This document shows, one piece after another, positions 35,496-46,567 of a stretch of 64,000 nucleotides of DNA. The notes beneath the pieces are model-generated. The model saw only the letters and a list, made by a program, of their open reading frames with translations, did not search any database and had not been told where the DNA came from. Position 1 is the stretch's first letter; every line of letters begins with the position of its first letter. Where the stretch lies: positions 4,030,001 through 4,094,000 of the forward strand of contig JAPEIS010000001.1 in assembly GCA_029531795.1 (NCBI GenBank). Reading direction: 5' to 3'. The DNA comes from Sclerotinia nivalis (taxonomy: Eukaryota > Ascomycota > Leotiomycetes > Helotiales > Sclerotiniaceae). The translations under genes were made by a program, and so were the position numbers.

Positions 35496-37827
35496 ATGAT
35501 GGCGGGAAACAGTGATCTTTCTGGTGGTACCGGCGAGAAGTTGACAAATGCAACAATTGTGGTAGCTGGTTCTGCTGCATTGCTAGCGTCCATACTTTCT
35601 ATCGTGTATGTTTGCCAGCGACCACCTTGTTTATCCGCTTGAAAGCTAATGTCTCTTTAACAGGTCGGTTTGGTTACAGACGTACGTTATATATTACACA
35701 ATAAAGGAACAAATTACAGGTCTAAACGTGTTTAGGAAAAACTATCGGAAGCCCCTTCTGCAACGCTATGTTATTCGAATCCTACTTATGTACGTGGTTG
35801 AAATCGTCAATCACATTCAAAGTTCCTGTTCTAATAAGCATGCTTAGGGTGCCGATATATTCAATCTCTTCATGGACCAGTCTTGTTTCGAGAGAGGCAG
35901 CACTGTTCCTCGATCCTATTCGTGATGTATATGAGGTGGGTTAAAGTTTCTAGATAATAGTGCCGCGGAACTAAGTGCTAGCAGGCTTTCACAATTTACA
36001 CCTTTTTCCAACTCCTTATCAATTTCCTCGGAGGTGAACGATCTTTGATTATCATGATGCATGGACGAGCACCGGTTCATCACCTCTGGCCATTGAATCA
36101 TGTCTTCCCTAAGGTCGATATATCAGACCCCCACACATTCTTGGCCATCAAACGTGGAATTCTACAATATGCTTGGCTGAAGCCTCTTCTTGGACTTTCA
36201 GCTATCATTATGAAAGCTACGGGTGTTTATCAAGAAGGTACTATTTCTTTAAGTTCTGGTTACATGTGGAGTGGTATTATCTACAATATTAGTGTCACAC
36301 TGAGTTTATATTCCCTCGGGATGTTTTGGGTTATCATGTCTAAGGATTTACAACCCTTTCGTCCCGTGCCGAAATTCTTGTGTATTAAGCTCATCATATT
36401 TGCTTCATACTGGCAAGGATTTCTTCTTTCCATCTTGGTCTTTCTTGGAGCAATTCCAGACAATGTGGAGGATTACACAGCCGACAGTCTCGCTGCAGCG
36501 ATACAGGATGCATTGATCTGTATTGAGATGCCTATTTTCGCAATCGGACATTGGTATGCCTTTTCATGGCATGACTATGCAGATGTCACTATCTCTGCAG
36601 CTAGGATGCCTGTCCGCTACGCTATTCGGGATGCTTTTGGTATTCGTGATCTTATCGAGGATACGAAAGAAACATTCAGTGGGAAGAAATATGAATACCG
36701 GCTATTTGATTCAGGAGATAACGTCTTGGCTCATGAAGGGTCCTCGTCAAGAGTAGCTCGAATGATGGAAGGTATGCGATACGAGCGTGGCGGGAAAGGA
36801 AAATACTGGATTCCAAAACCCGGAGAAGCAAATGCGAGAACACCATTGCTTGGTAACAATGCTGGATCTCCTGGAACCCAATCCCCTATACAACCCCGTG
36901 ATGGTGATTCTGACTATATGGGATGGGGGGATGGTGGAATGGAGCAACAAGGCCTAGATGCCGACGAAGAAGGTCTTTACGAGAGAGCCAGACAGCTGGA
37001 GTTTGGAGATTGGAACGTAGGTGGTGTTTACCTACTAGTCCTTCAAAGCTAACTCGTTATCTGTAGTATCCAGTAATCACTGCTCATGAAGCGTCAAGAG
37101 AACGATGGCTCACTGCGCAGCCTGATCTTTTGACTACTTCAGCTAACCGCAACCTTCTCCAACCTACTAACGACAATCGTATTCGAAGGGCTAGTAACAT
37201 TAGAGAGACGGTTGAGGATGTCACCAGCCGAAGTAAAAGAAAATCCTCAAGAAATAGTCGCAGCAGAGATTCCAAAGGCAAAAATAAAGAAAACTCTCCT
37301 CTTAACGAAGAGGGAAGAGCGCCGATGCTTAAAGGCATGTTGCGACAACACTCATCTGCCTCCAGTTCAGCCAAATCCGATAGGAGCCAATTAGTCGATG
37401 TCATTGTCGAAGACACTGTTGCAGAGGAAACTGAAAGAGTTCGGGCTCGAAAAGAAGGAAGTGCGGGATGGAATGCTGCTGAGCCTCGACGTTATGTGTA
37501 AGTTATCCTTTCATCAAATTAGAATTCTAGGCTGATTGTTGAAGACGAACATATGGAGACGGCACGGGTGAGGACATCCGAGAAGGTTTCGAGCCTACTG
37601 ATGATGTAGAAGCTGTCGATCCTAAACCAGGTCTCGACGATGAGTTTGCAGTCGATGGGGATGAGAATCATAATAGTGCTCGGGATGACTCGGAGGAATC
37701 GCGCCATTGGAACGAGGCTCGAGAGGCAAATGTGTTATTGAAGCCTAAATACGGAGTTGATGGAGAGGCGTTTGAAAACGTTTGGGGTAGTGGAGAACCA
37801 TCAACCCCTCCACGGGAGAATCCCTGA
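35496..37827 (+). CDS. TMEM184 / organic solute transporter Ost-alpha-like (DUF300) membrane protein
   Basis: Seven exons: 35496-35605, 35664-35681, 35736-35789, 35848-35935, 35985-37016, 37067-37497 and 37545-37827. All phases close, giving 671 residues. The short exons encode the N-terminal membrane segments (TIVVAGSAALLASILSIVSVW) and the family signature KNYRKPLLQRYVIRILLMVP, then SISSWTSLVSREAALFLDPIRDVYEAFTIY. FLGGERSLIIMMHGRAPVHHLWP follows, and further helices (GYMWSGIIYNISVTLSLYSLGMFW, IKLIIFASYWQGFLLSILVFLG). About seven membrane segments are expected. The C-terminal 300 residues are cytosolic, acidic and disordered (RSKRKSSRNSRSRDSKGK). Related animal proteins export bile steroids or remain uncharacterised; fungal homologues sit at the vacuole or plasma membrane and their substrate is unknown. 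Exon 2 is only 18 nt. A second Met follows the first directly. Confidence 0.92.
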
Positions 37828-39642
37828 TGTATAATAATATCCTTCGGTTTTTTTTGGGGGTGCGTCTGAGATACATGGGCGGGGGCGTTCGTGCAAAGCA
37901 TCGTATAAACAAACACACAAGTAATTTTCTTTTTCCAACCGTGTTTACTCATTCATAGCGTAAATCAAATGTAGGGATTATTTCTCATTTCTCGGATTTG
38001 TTCGTAAAATACCTTGGCAAAGTATCACAGATATTGCACGTTTGTTTTATCATGGGGCTAGAACAGCTTTAATATTCTTATTTCCAGGTATTGGGCATTT
38101 ACTTTCCATGCATAACATCAAAAGGTCCGACGTATGATATTTGATTGGCTGAACCATGCACCATTTTACTGGGGATAGATTCCTTGGCCCATACTATGTT
38201 ACGTTGTTTTGGTTCTGTCTAGCCCATTATTTGTGTAACATGATGAAATTGGTCCTTGGCCCATGGTTCATTGATACTCGAGTGATAACTATTGGCGAAC
38301 CGGTTATTGGTCTCCTCAGATAACGGCATAAATTCTTTAGGCTAAATACAACCGGAAAATTCTGACTTGCATGTGAGATACTATAACATACCCAAGACGC
38401 GGGCCGAAGAGCTGCGTATATCTAATTGATACTCATAGCCGTCGGCTTTTACCTCCCCTGTGTGACGGACCTAGACGGACCACAGCGCCCGTGAGATTTA
38501 CTATGGATATCCACACTCATGGGGGAAGGGCCACTCAGGATTTGATGGGTGACTTCCTGGTCTGTGAAGAACGGGGGGCTGATATATTAACACGGGCATG
38601 AACATTACATTCCCCATTCAAGGCTTTTTGTTACCTAGTAGTGCATGGCTAATAAAGGTAGTAGTAGTAGTAGGGCTAAGCTTGCAAAGGTCTAACTGCG
38701 TAGTATTGTTTGTTGGTTATAGCTAGCACTTTAAAAATGGCATTGGATTTTGAAATGTATCTACTGGGATTCCTGTGTCATTTCCTGTCTCGGGATGAAA
38801 ACTTATTCAATATTTCTTGCTTCATACCCGGGTACTCAATGACTGAGGGTGCCATTGAAGAATCTCGATGTATTGGCAGCGACTCGACTTATTTTGTAGG
38901 AAATATATACATATGAACGTCAAGACTCATATTAACACTTATCTTTGAAGATTTTTGAAAAAGCGGTCCCCGGACAATATATTTGCCTTGCAACGGTATC
39001 CCTTCAAGATTATTGAGCTATCCACGCGTTAAGCTCCTCACCCTTTTCTGAATCGATCAAACTTCAAAGCACTTGCATCTAGCCATCTCTAATCTAATTT
39101 ATCCAAAATTATATTGATTTAGAGGCTTCAGTGACCGGCTTCTGCTGAGCGTCTTGATTCCATCTTCATCACATATAGCCCGAGATGACTTTACAATTGA
39201 TAACATTTGATGTTTATTATTATTGAAAATAAGTCATGGAAAGAATGGCCAATAAAAATTTCAGTTGAACTGCTTACATCTCACTCAGTATGGAAAGAAC
39301 GGGCGACTCGCGACACGATAAACATATACTAAGCCCCTCACATAACCAACGACCTCACCATCACAAACGTTCAATAATCCCTTATATCTTTTTCACAATG
39401 AGGCCTGCCACTTGAACGGCTGCTGTAAGAACCGATCAGGTACGTTCAATCTTCATAGTGCTGAAATTTGCCGTCTCTAGCCAGTAGGGATTCTTTCCAT
39501 TCGATTCTTTAGACTCTTGACCACGACCAACTTCCCCTCCCCCTTCTCCTGCTGACATTCAGTTTGTATTGTATAGTTCCCCAGCGCCTCAAACTACATA
39601 AGTGCTCATATATATCTGTAAGCATACTTCGACGCCCACGAC
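37828..39642. other. Intergenic region between convergent genes, about 1.8 kb
   Basis: Lies between the 3' ends of the TMEM184-like and methyltransferase genes. It holds a short GTA trinucleotide run near 38658-38674 and no convincing frame. No RNA gene or repeat family was recognised. Confidence 0.55.
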
Positions 39643-41308
39643 CTATCGACGCAAGCGCGGTTTCCTTCCGATGCACACATACAACGGAAAGTATGCCTGC
39701 GAAAAGCAAAAGGTTAGCAACGACTACCCCTTAGAACGTCTGGGCTTCGCTTTCACCTTCAGCAAAGGGTCATCAGCCTCTACACGAGCTTGTGCTACAA
39801 GAAGTTGGACATCTTGAATCGGCATTCTAACATTCGTCAGATCTGACAGCGGTAGTAGATGGAGTAGAGATAATTACTCTAGTCTTTCCGCGAATGGATA
39901 CAGCGCAATGGAACTTAAAAACTGCTGCACGTTTACTCTGTTGGCAGTGCCAATCTCATACTCCCTGGGGTCTGTTGTAATTGTTACTAGCGTACTTCTC
40001 TGTTCAATTCTCTTTTACTGACCGCTTGACCACTGTAAATTACTTTTAGTTAGTCTTTCATCATCACCATAAAAGCCTTAAGGAATATATATATAAGAGA
40101 AGTTTTCATTCTCAAGTGGAGATGGGACAGCATTACTTGGGAAACTTTCCCACAGTGCCTGGAGCTTTGAACTAAATGGAATTAAAAGCTTACGCCACAA
40201 GTGTGAAGGGGAATCATTCTATATTCAATGTCGACAAATCCTGCCGCTCTCATCATATTTGGGAGCCGGGGCGGGACACGAAGATCCTTCACACCATTTA
40301 AGCTTTCGATGTATCTGGTGCTCCATTGCCTAAGTGCATGGGCTTGTCGTTTGGTTCGATTAGTTTCAACTTTTTGGAAAAATACCTGTGGAGAAACTCA
40401 CCGTCCGTGAGACTCCCATTGTCTGACTGGACATTGTGATACAGTTCCACCAACTGAGCCCACCCTCCAGGCCGGAGCACACGAAGCATATCACGGAGGT
40501 AACCAGCCCATCTGTTCACATGTATAGCGCCAGTCATCAATCGACTATGGACGAGATCGAAGTTGTGGGCTTGAAAAGTGAATCTATTCGATGATATCAG
40601 ATCTATTCCACCTTTTATCTTTCGAGTACGAACCGATTGTTGAGATCGTCCACTTGCAAATACAAGTTTTCCGGTACTGTTTCCGGCTGGTATGGGTAGA
40701 TGTCGATCGCTATAACCTGCACAAACATCAGCACTCAACTACCCCGATAATTTTCATATCTGTAAAGATGCTCATCCATCTGCCCAAACCAATCCACTGG
40801 ACGAATTTGGATCCTCCTCCACTTCAGTTTGGCTTTAAGAAACATCATGCCACCGTGTCATCGTGTTGGAAAAGAAAGGGGTGGGTGGAAAACCTCGCAT
40901 CCAGGATTTTGTATTGCAACGTCGATAGCCCAGCTGGCTGTTCCGTAGCCACAGTCCAAAATTCTTCTAGGTCTGCCCAAAGCCGGAAAGAGCAGACGAT
41001 TATCAAATACTCTATTCAAGACTGCATGCCAAACACGCAGCCTTTCCAGCTCGTCCTGCGTAGATGTTTTAGTTGAATCTCATTAGGGTACTATGTGCCA
41101 GCTGGTCCTGTTACCTCGTCGACAGGCTGAAAGTAAGATAAATTCGTTATGGCATACTGCTGGAAGTGCCGGTTGTAGTATGTGACTGTTTCGAAATAGG
41201 CGTTATCCACTTCAACTGTTTGAGATTCTGGATGGCTGGGTAGAGAGTTTCCCCCTTAGCGATTTATTGTTCTGGGGCATACAGTGTATAGAGAGCCTAC
41301 CTCGCCAT
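39643..41308 (-). CDS. SAM-dependent methyltransferase, UMTA/LaeA-like, ten exons
   Basis: Exons (5' to 3'): 41301-41308, 41115-41235, 40894-41055, 40634-40716, 40386-40583, 40194-40329, 40023-40032, 39878-39971, 39757-39826 and 39643-39696. Every junction keeps phase and gives 311 residues. The chosen start has context CAAAATGGC; an in-frame ATG at 41407 would add 33 residues. Rossmann motif I is ILDCGYGTASWAIDVA, where D-x-G-x-G-x-G is usual, so the third Gly is Ala. The acidic residue of motif II is in VIAIDIYP. The LaeA/UMTA core FDLVHSRLMTGAIHVNRW, RVLRPGGWAQLVE follows. The C-terminal blocks RQWSTRYIESLNGVKDLRV, MMRAAGFVDIEYRMIPLHTCGW and AYFPLYVCIGRKP are complete. UMTA enzymes act on small metabolites in some clusters, and LaeA relatives regulate clusters; the substrate here is unknown and no cluster surrounds it. 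Weak points are the GTTTTC and GTTCGT donors of introns 3 and 4 and the 10-nt exon 7. Confidence 0.85.
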
Positions 41309-44300
41309 TTTGATTCTTCTCCAAGGCCTGATAACCAGCCTCGTACTGTTGTTGCTTTGGATGAAAAAGTCTGCTCTGGGGAAACTGGTGGGGGTTAAAA
41401 ATTGCATAATATATGTGTATCGAAGTTCGATATTTAGATTAGTCTTTCAAGCAAATTAGCCAATCACACGATTCTTTATTTGGTCTACCAGAATGCCTAA
41501 TGCTGTATATTCTTCCAGTAGAAACATCCATGCATCTCCATCTACTATTCGTTACCTCTTTCAAACCTTGTGCGGTGCAGGCATAAGCGGTTGTTTCCAT
41601 GTCCGGAGGCTCCAAACGGCCTCCATCGATTCCTCCATGAATAGTAGTGGATTCATGGTATGCGCCATATATATCAAGAACCAAAACGGCATTTCAGAAC
41701 AATAGACGAGGCCTATATAAAGCGTTTCCCGCGGCACACTTCTTTCAGATTGATCGAGGAGCTAAAAAAAAAACGCGAGGCTATCGAATTTGTTGATTAA
41801 TTTATTCGGTTGGTTCTTTTACTCATGCAAGGTTTCCTGCAAGGTTTGAAAACTAGTAAATTTCTTTCTGTCCCACGTTGATAGAACTCAAAATATGAAA
41901 AGCCAGCGCGGGTGCTCTACGACTTCCCCGAGCTCACCAATCAAGTAGAAGCGGGGCAGTGAAAGCTTCAAATTTACATCGAGTAGCACACCACCTTTGC
42001 AAGCACTGCAATATGTTTTGTGTGCTACTACTGGCTAATGATCGGAAGGTTAATTGTCCAACTCGACACTTGTCCATTCCTACATGATTCTGAGCAGTCT
42101 TACTATAAAGACAAAGACAACCAGGTTACGATGCACCGTCAACGAGCATTCAGTCGCTCTCTGCTGTGTCCGTCTACTATTCCAGCAAATGTCGAGTTCC
42201 TGTTGGCAACGACGAACATTACGCTATTTGTACCCAGGCTGTGAAGCCTTGGTGAGAGTGTGGCTTGAAAACAAGAATGAGGTATACAATGACCACTAGT
42301 GGATGTCACTTACAGCAATAGCCCCTTGTTATTTCATCTAAGGTTATGACATACAGGTAATCTAATACATGTACGGAATGTTCTGCTCACTGCATGTTTA
42401 AAACTATTGCATGTTGTATTAGACATGACATTGGTAACACCAAGAAGTAAACTCTATACTGGCTCGGGCCGCTGATTCTTGGACTACAGCAAAGATCTTC
42501 AACTAATCATTTACCCTGTGGGTAGCCGGGCTACGACATACATTAGGTATACTAGTGGAGCCAGACAGTCGAACCGGTTCATTGGAACCACACCCTTAAA
42601 ATACATCAAGCAATGTTGATATCGCATCGAACCACAAAGGAATACAGATCATGTTTCTTGCTTTAGAAAACCTATACTGGAGGAAACGTATTATAAGCTT
42701 ACTGGATGGTGGTGAACGGAAATCATAAATCAACCAATTCTAGAACGGTCGACCTGGGGAATTACCATACTTGAAGTTTTGTGGTTCATTGATGGCACAA
42801 TTGAGCATCACCCGTGGAATATATTGAACAACCCAATAATTGGAATTCGACCCACTTTGAAGATACAAATTACCTTTACTTGCTTTGCCCCCACCATATC
42901 TTACGACAATGACATGCGCTCGGATGTTCGGTACTCCTTTGATCACAAGACAGTGCATACAGAGGCTGCAACATCGAATATCTAGAAGGGCAAGATTTAT
43001 AAGTTTTTGATGCTCAGCCGTGATAGCAGGGCCCGTGGTATTGGGAAACAATAGAAAAAACTTCCATCACGGGTTAGCTTCCCAGTGCTCTGGTTTTCTT
43101 AATACTCCCGTCGGACTTTTCTGGCAGGAGCGGTGGACGACGGGAGCCTAGGCACGCATAAAGTTGAGCCAATAGAGCTGCTTTAAATGCTAAGCGCATC
43201 CAATTTGGAAGAACTTTCGAGTTGTGGAATTACTGCGTTACCGGCTGTGGACTTTGCCATTTAATCTTAAGTCTGATGTCTGTGAGCTCCCGAGCGCACG
43301 TCGCTTCCGTTCCTGGATGGATCGATCACCCAAGACCCATTGCCACGAAAATGAATGTGTAGCAAATTCTCTTCTGTTCAAGGATTATGTTACAGGTTGT
43401 AGAAATATATCACAAAAGTATCAACGGCCACAAAAATCGCCTTATACGAAACCTTCGAATCTATTGGGGTCATCCTAATTATTACTAAAAATGGTTTAGA
43501 AGACCCGGGTTGAATGAAAGGCAATTCTTCTAAGGAGATTATCACTCTTTAAAAGGTGTTTGATTACATGATCAACTATATGGCATTGAGTAGACCAGAG
43601 TGTATGTATGACAGAAAACCGTTATGATAATTCAAGTTCTCCAAGGGGAAAGCTTTGAGCTATTTAAAATCTACTTCGCTACATATTTGACAGCACGTGG
43701 TAAAATCCGACTATCATATTTCTATGAATCTCAACCAACTCCCAGACAAACAACACCCGGATATAGTATGTATCATGCTCTGTTCTCTTGTCAACGATTT
43801 GACTTCTTTGCCCTTCTTCCTCAAGCGGAGCTGCCATCTTCTCCATGCCACCACAAGTAATGACCTAGGAAGAATTGATGCGGGGTCCGAGTAACTCGTC
43901 TCGCTACCAGAGTATCATGTTCCCTATCACCCATTACAATATCATATACGTTAGTCAATAAGAATAATAAAGTAGAGAGCTCTTTTTCCATAGCTCACAT
44001 CCACGCTGAGCACTATCCTCGACGAGGAAATGTTCCAAATTGGCTGCATGTATATATGGAATACTTGGGCTATAGATATACCCCTCTATAATGTCTACAT
44101 CAAGCTGTTGAACTTGCATGCATATCTCAATCGACTACAATGTTCTGTGCAAGGCATCATTGACGATTCACATGTTATATGAGACGAGTGCGTTTCAAGC
44201 ACTCATCTTAACATTAACATTATTCATTGCCATGGCTACCGGTGGAGCGCAACATATCACCAATATCGATGGCCGATCTGAACACCAGAAGTAGTTAGAT

Positions 44301-44512
44301 GATCATCTCTAGCAGATTGGGATAATTAACCAGCCGCCATTATATTGGCCATCAAGTCGGCTATCTACTCTCTTCAACCTTTCTTTGCTGAAACTAGGCA
44401 CATGAAACAAAGATCTTAAATTTAGACATCCCTAGTACTTCAATCGATGAAGAGACATCCGATTCTAAATTAACTTTTGCTGTGGCTCTCTTTCATAACA
44501 CAACATCCCATA

Positions 44513-44553
44513 GCTTGTGGCTTGTGGCTTGTGGCTTGTGGCTTGTAGCTTGT
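44513..44553. repeat. GCTTGTG heptanucleotide tandem repeat
   Basis: Four perfect GCTTGTG units, one with a final A, and a partial unit, seen directly. Confidence 0.9.
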
Positions 44554-44626
44554 CTATTTGCTGCTTGAGAAATGGATTCGATGTCATTTTACCTCGTATG
44601 AGAAATTTCGTTTCATGATATACACA

Positions 44627-44651
44627 CATATCATATCATATCATATCATAT
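44627..44651. repeat. CATAT pentanucleotide tandem repeat
   Basis: Five perfect CATAT units in an AT-rich setting, seen directly. Confidence 0.9.
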
Positions 44652-45953
44652 ATCTCCCCCCTCTTTATACGATCCCTACATGATACCTAGCTATAAGATT
44701 TGATTGCAAAAGATATCTAAGCACTATAGCTAATCCCACTAGTAAGATTAACCTACTAGCACAACTCCATAACACGAGTATCAAAATATCTATATGTTAT
44801 ATTATATACGGAGCAAATAGCCAGTAGTAAATTAGTAAATAGTAAATCCCATCTCTAACCCCTCCCCCCCACCCTCCCAATCTCTAACTCCCCGGTCTCC
44901 AATTAACCCAAACCCACTCATCCAAATTCTCGGCTAATAAAAAACATACATAAAACATGAACCACGGATTGATTGATTGATTGATTTAATTAACGTCCAC
45001 ACTGAGTCAAAGACTATCTAGGACGGTTAAGAGCTCAATCGAGCTCTTAACAGATGGCTATGGGTAGTGCTATCTAAATAGCATATAGGTTTGTATATAT
45101 TTTTGATAGAGAAAGTGAAAACTAATACTGGGGAGCAAAGCCCGACCTCTATACGGCATCGCATATAAAGATAAAAATACCAATCAAAGCATTACACTTA
45201 TAATTTTCCAAATCCGATCCCTCTATCAATCAAATCCAAACAACCTTCTTTCACATCAACTCTTTGTTCTGTTCGTAACTTCCCAGCGGTCATGTCTTGT
45301 CTAATATCGATTTCATAGAACCCTCCAAATCATGGGGATATTGATTCTACAAGGTGCCCCAATCCTGTATGTAGTATATCCTCCACCGAATTCTATAGCA
45401 GATACGTCATTAGCTCGGGTCGTTCCACGCAGCTCCTCCAAGTATATGAATTGTTGTTGTTTTGATTCGAATCGAAGGAGGTAAGGCCTGAACCTTAAAA
45501 CCGAATTTGATAAATCGCGCCCGATGCCCCAGAGGGATCTTGGAGATGATTTTGTGGTATATTGTCGTAGATGATGGTGTTGTCCTTTGTTTCGTAATAA
45601 AAGTAGTGTTGTAGAAAGCACAATCCGATAATGCGACTGTCAAAAAACCGAGATCTGGCCTTTGCCATCAGCCAACTCGGAGGCAAAAAACATCGCGATC
45701 GGGTGCCTCTTCCTCTTCCAATCACCACGACTCCATCAAATGACTCAAACTTAGCTCTGCAGACTCTAATAATTAAATAAAAGAGCTGGAGGTTCGTAGA
45801 GGACACCGCGTACAGGTGTTGAGTCTTGTCCTCCCACATGAACCACGGACTGGGCACTTGAAATTTGGAATGCAGACAGACCCGACGGCAGTGGAGTCCA
45901 GTCGAGTCGAGTCGTTCGAATCGAGTCGTTTGTGATGTTTACCGATGTCATCC

Positions 45954-46032
45954 CCATCTCCCTCTCCATCTAATAAGTATCTCCATCTCCCTCTCCATCT
46001 AATAAGTATCTCCATCTCCATCTCCATCTAAT
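45954..46032. repeat. 29-bp CT-rich minisatellite, about 2.7 copies
   Basis: The unit begins CCATCTCCCTCTCCATCTAA and recurs at 45954, 45983 and 46012; the third copy is partial and has A for C at one position. A GTCGA/GTCGT-type short repeat lies just upstream at about 45900-45930. Confidence 0.9.
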
Positions 46033-46567
46033 ATCTAATTAATAATCTTCACTCCACTTCCACTCCACTGGTGGGAACCAAAAAAGTTTTTTTCGGATAT
46101 TTTCGCATACGAGGTGCATGTGGAAAAGGGGGACTTGGGTTATTATAGGTGTTCTGCTTTATTTGTAATCATCGCTTAGTTTAGAAAGATGGGGATGCGC
46201 GGTGATGGGCGAAGCTCCGAATGCTCCGAGACTGTACCTCACTAAGGGGGGATCGCAATCGCGCGATATTGAGGCAAAATCTCTTGATACCTATGCTTGA
46301 TGTTCCCTTCATTCACACTTTGGCACTGAAAATATTATCGAGGCTAGAAATATTTTTTGTTTAGGTTGCAAATTTTTTTCATATTTATCTCTATGCATCA
46401 TTGTCTCCTTTTGCTTTTGGTACATAATGCAATACCTGATACTGCATCTGAATACATTATGCCATGAATGACCAAAGAGAACCCTCCCCGAAATCTCCAA
46501 AACGCCATGCATAATTCCATTATAGTAAGCTTGAAATAGAATTGTGCCTTGAATGTCAGTGGGTATT

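Larger units (their letters stand above)
41309..46567. other. Gene-poor stretch, about 5.3 kb, no supported gene
   Basis: This is the 5' side of the methyltransferase and the 3' side of NOG1. I looked for spliced genes in the same way as elsewhere and found none. Frames such as 42740-43051 (minus, 103 codons), 43224-43478 and 45495-45857 match no family known to me. Three small tandem repeats lie here (44513-44553, 44627-44651, 45954-46032). Base composition is similar to other intergenic DNA, unlike the AT-rich island to the right. A small secreted or orphan gene could be missed. Confidence 0.45.

Noticed and set aside
35405..35640. Protein-like minus-strand frame (VNFSPVPPERSLFPAIILKG...)
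   Set aside because: It is the antisense of exon 1 of the TMEM184-like gene, whose seven exons join in phase on the plus strand and match family signatures. The minus frame has a stop just upstream and no partner exon that I could find.
41439..43478. Frames at 41439-41684, 42740-43051 and 43224-43478 that look mildly protein-like
   Set aside because: I tried to extend them by splicing and could not build a longer product or name a family. They may be relics, but I cannot support a gene.
45313..46027. Overlapping minus-strand frames upstream of the NOG1 3' end
   Set aside because: Four overlapping frames in different registers, one running through the minisatellite; no conserved motif.
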